Counted from the first letter of the stretch, positions 1 to 5,049 are shown. The stretch is DNA of 5,463 nucleotides from CAZMCT01 sp964564785 (GCA_964564785.1 CAZMCT010000177.1:1-5463), one strand, 5' to 3'. Numbers and translations: made by a program. The notes: generated by a model from the sequence alone, not told the origin.

Positions 1-116
1 GGCTGGGATGCGGCCGGGGCGCTGGCGGCCGGCCGCGCGTCCCCCGGGCGGGTTTGGCCGGGGGCGGAAACCGACGCGAAAGCGACGCACACCGCGATCA
101 GCAGCGTTCGGGACAT
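1..116 (-). CDS. N-terminus of a secreted or envelope protein (partial, runs off left edge)
   Basis: Reading leftward from an ATG at 116-114, an open frame of 38 codons continues to the window edge without a stop. The N-terminus is a classic Sec signal peptide: short basic n-region (MSR), hydrophobic core TLLIAVCVAFASV, then a likely signal peptidase I site after VSA (residues 16-18), before PGQ. The following residues (about 19-38) are rich in Pro, Ala and Arg, as in a low-complexity linker after export. GGAGG lies 9 nt upstream of the ATG. There is no lipobox Cys at the expected position, so a soluble periplasmic or otherwise exported protein is more likely than a lipoprotein. Its function cannot be told because the mature domain is outside the window. 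It is divergent from the hydrolase at 523 and separated from it by a repeat-rich spacer. Confidence 0.7.
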   Translation of the reverse strand, partial: MSRTLLIAVCVAFASVSAPGQTRPGDARPAASAPAASQ

Positions 117-125
117 GAGCTCCAG

Positions 126-130
126 CCTCC
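126..130 (-). promoter_or_regulatory. Ribosome binding site of the partial secreted protein
   Basis: GGAGG on the minus strand ends 9 nt before the ATG at 116. A second GGAG at 120-123 is only 3 nt from the start and is probably too close to be used. The site supports the reality of the truncated reading frame. Confidence 0.55.
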
Positions 131-143
131 GCGGATCACCCAC

Positions 144-286
144 AGCGCGTGTCATTCCGAAGCCCGCGCCGCGGGCCTGAGGAATCTGGCTTCGTATGGT
201 ACCGGGTTCCGCAGTGCCCGCCATCTCCAGGCCGCGGCCGAATCACTCGCCAGTCGCCGCGCCGACCGGCTCGGGATGACATCGCT
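144..286. repeat. Imperfect inverted-repeat (MITE/REP-like) element
   Basis: The left end carries TGTCATTCCGA (150-160) and the right end TCGGGATGACA (271-281), whose complement is TGTCATCCCGA: 10 of 11 identical. The similarity extends outward to AGCG on both sides (144-147 and 283-286, with a 1-nt indel) and inward through GC-rich sequence. Inside are a 6-bp hairpin (GCCCGC/GCGGGC, 162-176), the string GAGGAATCTGG (178-188), and the palindrome GGCCGCGGCC (230-239). Ends of the form TGTCATTCCGA with an internal AGGAATCT are, from memory, a widespread kind of non-coding interspersed bacterial repeat. No clear target-site duplication is visible, and no transposase is encoded. It could be a non-autonomous element or a structured-RNA-type repeat. 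Confidence 0.5.
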
Positions 287-348
287 CCGCTCCCACCTTC
301 CCATATTCCCACGTTCTCACGCCTTACACTGCCGACACGGCACACGGA

Positions 349-447
349 TCACCGCCGAGGGCCGCGGTGCCACACGCGGCAAGTCACCGCCGAGGGCCGC
401 GGTGCCACACGCGACAAGTCACCGCCGAGGGCGGCGGTGCCACACGG
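349..447. repeat. Tandem array of three 35-bp hairpin-forming units
   Basis: Units begin at 349, 384 and 419 (TCACCGCCGAGGG...), giving an exact 35-bp period; the third is incomplete at its right end. Each unit contains an inverted repeat, CACCGCCG - AGGG - C(C/G)GCGGTG, at 350-369, 385-404 and 420-439. In the third copy the 8-bp stem is perfect; in the first two there is one internal C-C mismatch. The array is bracketed by direct repeats of CACGGCACACGG at 336-347 and 456-467, exactly 120 bp apart. There are too few copies, and no spacer diversity, for this to be a CRISPR array. It lies upstream of the hydrolase gene and on the promoter side of both divergent genes. Confidence 0.75.
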
Positions 448-509
448 CGGTGGCGCACGGCACACGGCCCTCCGCTCTACCCGCGGCTGCGGCGGCCCGG
501 CGGCGCGGA

Positions 510-515
510 TATCAT
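510..515 (+). promoter_or_regulatory. Candidate -10 element of a leaderless transcript for the hydrolase
   Basis: TATCAT matches 5 of 6 positions of the sigma-70 -10 consensus and ends 7 nt before the ATG at 523, so transcription would begin at or next to the start codon. No Shine-Dalgarno sequence lies between them. No good -35 is present at the expected distance (about 487-492), which weakens the call. Confidence 0.35.
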
Positions 516-522
516 CCCACGA

Positions 523-1257
523 ATGCGTCCCCTGATCGGCATCACGAGCGATTTCGAGCTCGACACCACGCGTGACCCGCCGCGGCTGCGGGCGGCGCTG
601 CTCGCGCACTACACCGACGCGGTTCTCGCGGCGGGCGGGTTACCGTTGCCGCTGGTGCCCCCGCCGGAAGTCGACGAAGCTTTGCTCGATCAACTGCTCA
701 CGCCGCTGGACGGGATCGTTTTCACGGGTGGCGACGATCTCGATCCCGCCCTTTACGGCGAGCCGCCGCATTCCAAGACGCGTGTCATGCACGCCCGGCG
801 CAATCAATTCGAGCCGAGGCTGTTCCGGCGCGCCGACGCGGCCGGCCTGCCAATCCTCGCCATCTGCCTCGGCTTTCAGGTGGCGCACGTCACGCGCGGC
901 GGACGACTACTTCAGCATGTGGACGACCGGGCCGGCGCCCTCACCCACCATCTGCCCGGCGGCCGCAGTGCGTTCCACCCGGTGCGGATCGAGCCGGACT
1001 CGCGCCTGGCCGCCATCGTCGGGCGCACCGAGATCGAGGTCAACAGCCGCCATCACCAAGCCGTCGAACCCGCCCTGTCCGGCCGCGGCCTGCGACCCGT
1101 GGCGTGGTCGCCCGACGGACTACTCGAGGCCAGCGAAGACTGCCGGGGCCGGTTTCTGATCGCGGTTCAGTGGCACCCCGAGAATCTCGTGGATCGAGCC
1201 GAGCACCTGGCTTTGTTCCGTGCGCTGGTGGGGCAGGCGGCGCGGCGCGAGCTGTGA
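523..1257 (+). CDS. Gamma-glutamyl-gamma-aminobutyrate hydrolase family protein (peptidase C26, class I GATase fold)
   Basis: The 244-residue product has the usual length and layout of the PuuD-type family, which hydrolyses gamma-glutamyl amide bonds in the cytoplasm (gamma-glutamyl-GABA in putrescine breakdown in the best-known member). Visible landmarks are the N-terminal strand RPLIGIT (2-8), GGDDLDPALYG (69-79), the nucleophile elbow LAICLGFQ with presumed catalytic Cys115, GGRLLQ (126-131), NSRHHQAV (174-181), and AVQWHPE with His218 and Glu220 completing the triad. The more usual RD before FE is RRN here (92-94), and the elbow has CLG rather than the CRG common in PuuD, so the substrate may differ. 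The start at 523 is chosen because family proteins begin at this strand; the in-frame ATG at 367 would add 52 residues encoded by the tandem repeats. No other polyamine gene is adjacent, so a role in putrescine use is not supported by context. Confidence 0.88.
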   Translation: MRPLIGITSDFELDTTRDPPRLRAALLAHYTDAVLAAGGLPLPLVPPPEVDEALLDQLLTPLDGIVFTGGDDLDPALYGEPPHSKTRVMHARRNQFEPRLFRRADAAGLPILAICLGFQVAHVTRGGRLLQHVDDRAGALTHHLPGGRSAFHPVRIEPDSRLAAIVGRTEIEVNSRHHQAVEPALSGRGLRPVAWSPDGLLEASEDCRGRFLIAVQWHPENLVDRAEHLALFRALVGQAARREL

Positions 1258-1403
1258 GCCCCCTCCGCACGGCGTCTTACCCCCTCGTTCAAAGAGGCCG
1301 CCGGCTGCGCGTCAACCCGCCCTCCCGAGAGCGCCGGCGGACGCTTCCGCGGTGACTCGCCCCCTGGTCATGTCCCCTCTATCACGATCGAACCGGCGGG
1401 CCC
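1258..1403. other. Convergent spacer without recognisable gene
   Basis: This is the spacer between the stop of the rightward hydrolase and the terminator of the leftward sigma gene. It is GC-rich. No rightward terminator with a T-tract is visible after the hydrolase. CCGGCGGG at 1393-1400 repeats part of the neighbouring terminator stem. Confidence 0.5.
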
Positions 1404-1444
1404 CCGAAAACACCGACCCCGCCGGCATCGTACCGGCGGGGTCG
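1404..1444 (-). terminator. Rho-independent terminator of the sigma factor gene
   Basis: A perfect 12-bp stem (CGACCCCGCCGG at 1414-1425 with CCGGCGGGGTCG at 1433-1444) encloses a 7-nt loop. On the minus strand it is followed by GTGTTTTC, giving a short T-tract. It begins about 50 nt beyond the stop codon at 1494-1496. On the plus strand the stem is followed by purine-rich sequence, so it should act leftward only. The copy of the 3' stem complement at 1393-1400 could compete for the same strand but lies beyond the T-tract. Confidence 0.8.
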
Positions 1445-1493
1445 TGTGAGAGAGAAGAGGTACGGGAGGGAGGCTTGTTGCCGGCGTTCACGC

Positions 1494-3182
1494 TCAGGCG
1501 CCGAGCAGCCGCTGTACATCTTGCTCGAATCCGCCGCGCAATTTCGTAATCGCCCGGGCCTCGAGCTGGCGGATCCGTTCCTTGGACACGCCCAGCCGCC
1601 GCCCGATCTGCTCGAGCGTCTGCGGCTGGCCGACGTCGTCGAGTCCGTAGCGCTGGCGGATGATCGCCCGCTCGCGGTTGTCGAGTGAGGCCAGCATGCG
1701 ATCCACCGTGCCGCGCACCACCGCGAGGTGATCGCTCTCGCCCTCGTCCGGCGTCAGCGACCCGACCACATCCAGCATCTCGTCGCGGCCGGTTTGGTAA
1801 CGCTCGCCGTGCCGCCGCTGCTCCGGGATCGAGCGGGCGAAGTTCTTGATCACTGCCCACGAGGCGTAGGTGCTGAACTTGAAGCCTCGGGTATAGTCGA
1901 ACTTGTCGACCGCCCGCATCAGCGACATGTTGCCGTCGCTGATCAGCTCGAACAGGTCCTGCCCGGGGGTCAGGTGCCGCTTGGCGATACTCACGACCAG
2001 CCGCAGGTTGGCCTGGACGATCTCGCCCTTCACGCGGGCGGCCTGGTCCAGCAGGCCCTCGATGCGGTCCAGTTCCGCAGCGCGGGCCGAGGGCGGGTCG
2101 AGCTGCGCGATCAGGCGCGTCGCCTTGAACTTCAGATAATTCATTCGCCGGAACAGGACCCGCTCGCCCTCGCGCGTCAGGAGTGGAATCCGGAACAGGT
2201 TCGCCAGGTACGGCGGCAGGTCGGCCGGCACCCGCCGCGCCGCCGTACCCAGCTCTTGACGAAGCGGGCCGGAAAGCACCGGGTTCAGAATACGTTCATC
2301 CGCCTCCGGCGCCTCGAAATCCGGGCTCCCGACGAACTCGATTTTCCGGGCCCGCATTTCCCGGGCGCGCATCTGCGTAACGGTCGCGTAGACCCACGAC
2401 TCGGTCTGCCCGAACCGCTCCGCCAGCGCTTCAATCGTCGCACCGTCAACGTACGCCTCCCAGATCGCCAGGCACTGCTCGTCCACCTCGCCGCGCAGCG
2501 GCGAGCGGTTGAACACGCCCGCGCCCGGGTGCGTCTCGTCGTGGTGCTTCAGAATCAAACGGATCGTTTCGATCGCCCGGCCGGTCTCGGCCGCGATCGT
2601 GCGTGCGACGGCGTTCACGGTTTTCTGACCCCCTCCCACAAGCTCCGCCGCCCGGCGCACGATGACCGAGCGCTCGTCGCGGGTGAGCTGTGAGAAGCTG
2701 CTGCCTCGGGTTACCAGATCCGCGTGCTGTGCGACAAACCGCCGGACACACCGGTCGGCGAAAAGCAGCCGGGTGCGCTGGCCGGCGGCGCGGAACTTCC
2801 AGCCGGCCAGCCCCCGGCGTCGCCATCGAAAGATCGTCTTCGTGCTCACGTCAAATCGCGCCGCCAGCTCGCTAACGCTGTAGACCGCCTCCGGCCAGTG
2901 CGCGGGCATCAGACCGGCATCCTCGCTGAGCACCTCGGCCAGTCGCACGAGGTCCGCCAGCAAATCCTCGCCCTCGAGCAATTCGGAATCCCCGTTGCTG
3001 CCGGAAGGCGGCCGATAGCCGGTCAGGGCGTGACAGACGAAATCGTACGGGAAGCTGCGGCCGGCCTCGATCAGCGACAGCAGAAACTCGATCCCGAGCA
3101 ACTGCCGGAGGCGTAGGCGCTTCGGGCCGCGCAGCAACTGCGCAGCCAACAGCTTCATCGAATGTGAACGGAACTTTTCCAC
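1494..3182 (-). CDS. Composite sigma-70 family RNA polymerase sigma factor with N-terminal HTH modules (planctomycete type)
   Basis: The 562-residue protein should bind core RNA polymerase and direct promoter recognition. Its C-terminal half carries sigma region 1.2 (about 322-357, LPPYLANLF..PLLTREGE), region 2 (391-458, NLRLVVSIAKRH, SDGNMSLMRAVDKFDY, FKFSTYASW) and region 4.2 (about 521-548, TLEQIGRRLGVSKERIRQLE). Region 3 is nearly absent: only about 30 residues separate region 2.4 from region 4. In region 2.4, positions equivalent to E. coli sigma70 W434, Q437 and T440 appear to be Ala443, Lys446 and Ala449. The N-terminal half has a MerR/excisionase-like HTH (101-150, VSELAARFDVSTKTIFRWRR), a second putative HTH (about 166-215), and a third (about 238-270, IEALAERFGQTESWVYATV). 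Residues 1-98 match no domain I can name. The GTG start is chosen for its Shine-Dalgarno; an ATG at codon 9 has a poorer one. It is more likely an alternative sigma factor than the housekeeping one. Confidence 0.9.
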   Translation of the reverse strand: MEKFRSHSMKLLAAQLLRGPKRLRLRQLLGIEFLLSLIEAGRSFPYDFVCHALTGYRPPSGSNGDSELLEGEDLLADLVRLAEVLSEDAGLMPAHWPEAVYSVSELAARFDVSTKTIFRWRRRGLAGWKFRAAGQRTRLLFADRCVRRFVAQHADLVTRGSSFSQLTRDERSVIVRRAAELVGGGQKTVNAVARTIAAETGRAIETIRLILKHHDETHPGAGVFNRSPLRGEVDEQCLAIWEAYVDGATIEALAERFGQTESWVYATVTQMRAREMRARKIEFVGSPDFEAPEADERILNPVLSGPLRQELGTAARRVPADLPPYLANLFRIPLLTREGERVLFRRMNYLKFKATRLIAQLDPPSARAAELDRIEGLLDQAARVKGEIVQANLRLVVSIAKRHLTPGQDLFELISDGNMSLMRAVDKFDYTRGFKFSTYASWAVIKNFARSIPEQRRHGERYQTGRDEMLDVVGSLTPDEGESDHLAVVRGTVDRMLASLDNRERAIIRQRYGLDDVGQPQTLEQIGRRLGVSKERIRQLEARAITKLRGGFEQDVQRLLGA

Positions 3183-3187
3183 CTGGC

Positions 3188-3194
3188 TTCTCCC
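3188..3194 (-). promoter_or_regulatory. Ribosome binding site deciding the GTG start of the sigma gene
   Basis: GGGAGAA on the minus strand lies 5 nt (7 nt from the GGGAG core) before the GTG at 3182-3180. The alternative ATG at 3158 has only GGAAAAG, about 15 nt away. This favours the GTG start. Confidence 0.6.
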
Positions 3195-3196
3195 AA

Positions 3197-3221
3197 TGCG
3201 GGCGCGAACCGAAAGCCCGCA
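3197..3221 (-). promoter_or_regulatory. Leader hairpin next to the Shine-Dalgarno of the sigma gene
   Basis: TGCGGGC and GCCCGCA form a perfect 7-bp stem with an 11-nt loop, ending 2 nt before the GGGAGAA ribosome binding site. An alternative hairpin on the same RNA, ACCGAA with TTCGGT (about 3208-3228), uses the upstream stem strand as its loop, so the two cannot form together. This could tune translation, but no known riboswitch class is recognised. Confidence 0.35.
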
Positions 3222-3385
3222 CTTCGGTCGGGTTCGGTATGAGCCAGATGGATCCGAATCAGGATGCGATGCGAAACGATGATGTAATTCGTTCGCCCGA
3301 CCTACGTTGCGTCTCGTGACGCGTATTCAGTTTTCATTCTCGCTCTCTAACTCTCGCCAGATGAGCGATCGATGAATCCGCCGTT

Positions 3386-3414
3386 ATTCTCTGCGCGCGA
3401 CGGCCGTCCGTCAA
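3386..3414 (-). promoter_or_regulatory. Candidate promoter of the sigma factor gene
   Basis: On the minus strand TTGACG (3414-3409, 5 of 6 to the -35 consensus) is followed after exactly 17 nt by GAGAAT (3391-3386, 4 of 6 to the -10 consensus). The transcript would start near 3379 and have a leader of about 200 nt. The -35 includes a TGACGG motif that also occurs in the nearby palindrome at 3448-3463. Confidence 0.4.
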
Positions 3415-3447
3415 CATCAATTCTCGGATTTTTGCAAATGAAATCTC

Positions 3448-3463
3448 TGACGGATATCCGTCA
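3448..3463. promoter_or_regulatory. 16-bp perfect palindrome overlapping the mltA stop codon
   Basis: TGACGGATATCCGTCA is fully self-complementary and contains the TGA stop of the leftward mltA gene. As RNA it could form a 6-bp stem with an ATAT loop, followed leftward by GAGATTTCATTTGC, so it may be a weak terminator. As DNA it has the form of an operator for a dimeric regulator, sitting upstream of the candidate sigma promoter. Neither role is proven. Confidence 0.4.
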
Positions 3464-4663
3464 TTTTACGAAGATGTAGTACAGTTGCCCCTCCGAGCCC
3501 GTTTGGCCCGCCACAGCCTCAGCTTCTGGGCCGATGCCCATGAACACGTCCGCACGGCCGGCTGCACGAATCGCACCGCCCGTGTCCTGATCGCACGCGA
3601 AGCACTGGTACGGGGCCTGCGTGACCTGCCCGCCACTGACGGTCGGCAAGTTCGTGACCATGAAGGCCAGGCAAGCCCTGGGAAAGACCTGTTTATCGGT
3701 CGCTAGCGACCGGTACGGCGTGACGGGGACGCCCAGGCTGCCAAACGGCCCGCCTGGCGCCTCCTTGAAAAACACGTAACGGTCGTTTTGCCAGGCGAAG
3801 CGATAGACCTGGTCGGGGTGCTCCTTGAAGTACCGCAGGAGCGTTTGCAGCGAAACATCCTCTTTCCTGATCGCGCCATCCTCGACCATCTTCCAGCCGA
3901 TCGGCGTGTATTCATGGCCGTTGTTGCCCGCATAGCCGAGCTCGTAAATCGTTCCGTCTGAAAGCTTTAGCTTCGCCGAGCCCTGAACCGTGACCACGTA
4001 CGCCTCAAACGGCGACCGCAACCACGCCACCTCGAGCCCATCCAGCAGCCGCTGTTGCTCGATCTCCCGTCGCGTCGGATAGCCGGGTTGCACGCTCCCG
4101 TCGGCTCTGCGGCGGCCCAGGCAGTTGCCCTCCTCGTCTTTGACCAGATCGGGCGGCAAGCCGTAGAGCGGATAGCGGAATTCGGCCGTCCGCGTGCGGC
4201 TGCCGGGGAAGATCGGGGTGTAATAGCCGGTGAAGTAGACGATCCCCCGGTCGTTGTACCCGACAGACTGGTACACGTCGAATTGGTCACGGATCGCCCG
4301 GTCCAGCTCCTCCGGCGTGCGGGCGGCCGCAAGCACCTTGAGAAAGCGCTCCAGCGACCGCACGGCGCGGTCGTGGGTGATATCGCCGTAGGGGAAGTAC
4401 TTCCGGCTTGAGGGCTTCGAGAGGTACGTCAGGCTGTTGCGGATGGCCTCCTCCAGGCCGGCGCGGTTCGTGAACCCCGGGCCGAAGTCCGGGTAATCCT
4501 TCGGATCGATCTTGCGCAGCGCGAGTTGCCCTGGAGGAAGCGGTCTGCCGTAGTCCTTGAACTCGGGCGGCTGGTACGGCCGCAGTTCCTCGGCAGGCTT
4601 GGGGCAGCCGCAGAGCACGGTGAGCACAACTCCAGACAGTGCGAGCAAGACCACGCGCGACAT
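3461..4663 (-). CDS. mltA: Membrane-bound lytic murein transglycosylase A (MltA family lipoprotein)
   Basis: The 400-residue product should cleave the beta-1,4 bond between MurNAc and GlcNAc in peptidoglycan, forming 1,6-anhydro-MurNAc, at the periplasmic face of an envelope membrane. The N-terminus is a lipoprotein signal (MSRVVLLALSGVV) with lipobox LCGC, so Cys20 would be lipidated. Family motifs are FTGYYTPIF (144-152), EFRYPLYGLPP (161-171), PTRREI (196-201), VTVQGSAKL (224-232), GYAGNNGHEYTPIG (243-256), TPYRSLA (315-321) and the C-terminal 3D-type segment CDQDTGGAIRAAGRADVFMG (357-376). Asp360, just before TGGAI, aligns with the catalytic Asp of E. coli MltA. The length is normal. The frame is open upstream to 4840, but those codons cross the rRNA terminator and the 5S gene; ATG 4663 has AAGGAG at 7 nt and directly precedes the signal peptide, so it is the start. 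Confidence 0.93.
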   Translation of the reverse strand: MSRVVLLALSGVVLTVLCGCPKPAEELRPYQPPEFKDYGRPLPPGQLALRKIDPKDYPDFGPGFTNRAGLEEAIRNSLTYLSKPSSRKYFPYGDITHDRAVRSLERFLKVLAAARTPEELDRAIRDQFDVYQSVGYNDRGIVYFTGYYTPIFPGSRTRTAEFRYPLYGLPPDLVKDEEGNCLGRRRADGSVQPGYPTRREIEQQRLLDGLEVAWLRSPFEAYVVTVQGSAKLKLSDGTIYELGYAGNNGHEYTPIGWKMVEDGAIRKEDVSLQTLLRYFKEHPDQVYRFAWQNDRYVFFKEAPGGPFGSLGVPVTPYRSLATDKQVFPRACLAFMVTNLPTVSGGQVTQAPYQCFACDQDTGGAIRAAGRADVFMGIGPEAEAVAGQTGSEGQLYYIFVK

Positions 4664-4670
4664 GTATCGG

Positions 4671-4676
4671 CTCCTT
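4671..4676 (-). promoter_or_regulatory. Ribosome binding site deciding the mltA start
   Basis: AAGGAG on the minus strand lies 7 nt before the ATG at 4663. ACGGAAGG occurs again 15 nt upstream inside the loop and stem of a 6-bp hairpin (GCCGCC/GGCGGC, 4684-4701), where it would be partly hidden. Confidence 0.75.
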
Positions 4677-4713
4677 CCGTAGCGCCGCCTTCCGTGGCGG
4701 CCAGCGATGGGCG

Positions 4714-4742
4714 ATTGTGCCGCGCTGGCACTCCGCTGACAA
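4714..4742 (-). promoter_or_regulatory. mltA: Candidate mltA promoter
   Basis: TTGTCA (4742-4737) and CACAAT (4719-4714) on the minus strand are separated by exactly 17 nt and match the sigma-70 consensus at 5 of 6 and 4 of 6 positions. Transcription would begin near 4707, giving a leader of about 44 nt that starts almost at the 6-bp hairpin 4684-4701. The promoter lies downstream of the rRNA terminator, consistent with mltA being transcribed independently of the rRNA operon. Confidence 0.45.
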
Positions 4743-4782
4743 CCAGGCCGGGCGACATGGGCGCGGTCGGGCGGCGCGGCGC

Positions 4783-4823
4783 AAAAAAAGGCGGCCCGGC
4801 GCCTCGTCAAAGGCACCGGGCCG
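4783..4823 (-). terminator. Intrinsic terminator of the rRNA operon
   Basis: On the minus strand a 12-bp stem (4823-4812 with 4803-4792, one T-G wobble, otherwise Watson-Crick) encloses an 8-nt loop (TTTGACGA). It is followed by CC and seven T residues (4789-4783). It starts about 6 nt after the 5S 3' end. Confidence 0.93.
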
Positions 4824-4828
4824 TCAAA

Positions 4829-4937
4829 ACCGGCGATCACCTACTCTCGCCCGATCCGGACTACCATCGGCCGTGCGGGCTTAACTGCTGAGTTCGGAAT
4901 GGGATCAGGTGTTTCCCCGCACGTAAGCTCACCGGCA
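4829..4937 (-). rRNA. rrf: 5S ribosomal RNA
   Basis: The minus strand contains the diagnostic 5S segments CCCATTCCGAACTCAGCAGT, TTAAGC, CCGATGGTAGT and CGAGAGTAGGTGATCGCCGG. The terminal helix closes between CCGGTGA (4935-4929) and TCGCCGG (4836-4830), with one wobble. This places the ends near 4937 and 4829 to within a few bases, for a length of about 109 nt. It is the last gene of the leftward rRNA operon and is followed directly by the intrinsic terminator. Confidence 0.95.
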
Positions 4938-5049
4938 GCTCGTTGCGGGCCGCACAAGGCGGCCCCACAGTTCGTGCATAGGTGGATATGGCAGGGGTCG
5001 GACGGACCGCGTTCTCGGCCGCCGGGCAGAGGCCCAGCGATTCATAAAT
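4938..5049 (-). other. 23S-5S intergenic transcribed spacer
   Basis: About 110 nt separate the 23S 3' end from the 5S 5' end. No tRNA fits in it. A perfect 7-bp hairpin (GGGCCGC with GCGGCCC, 4947-4965, 5-nt loop) stands about 10 nt upstream of the 5S and may be a processing signal. Confidence 0.7.

Larger units (their letters stand above)
117..522. other. Divergent intergenic region, repeat-rich, no convincing gene
   Basis: This spacer separates two divergent genes. Several frames stay open through it on both strands, but they cross the inverted-repeat element and the 35-bp tandem repeats. Thirty-five is not a multiple of three, so each unit is read in a different frame, which argues against coding. 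Besides the two repeat structures listed separately, positions about 287-325 form a pyrimidine-rich stretch (purine-rich on the minus strand) with degenerate repeats of the type GTGGGAA. No tRNA and no convincing promoter for the leftward gene were found. Confidence 0.6.

Noticed and set aside
349..447. CRISPR array
   Set aside because: There are three contiguous units without distinct spacers and no cas gene in the window; it is a plain tandem repeat.
54..575. Plus-strand open frames of 173 and 128 codons across the left intergenic region
   Set aside because: They cross the inverted-repeat element and the 35-bp tandem repeats in shifting frames, have no ribosome binding site and overlap the start of the hydrolase.
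1728..2693. A 321-codon plus-strand open frame opposite the sigma factor gene
   Set aside because: It is fully antisense to a recognised protein, shows no family motif and has an Arg/Leu/Gln-rich composition typical of the complement of a GC-rich gene.
3239..3319. A 26-codon plus-strand frame beginning MSQMDPNQDAMRNDD
   Set aside because: It has no Shine-Dalgarno or promoter, is antisense to the sigma gene leader and is too short to judge by composition.
4664..4840. N-terminal extension of mltA to an upstream ATG at 4840
   Set aside because: The added 59 residues would be encoded by the mltA promoter region, the rRNA terminator and part of the 5S gene. ATG 4663 has a proper ribosome binding site and a lipoprotein signal peptide.
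4938..5049. A tRNA in the 23S-5S spacer
   Set aside because: No cloverleaf, T-loop GTTCGA-type motif or CCA end could be assembled in the roughly 110 nt.
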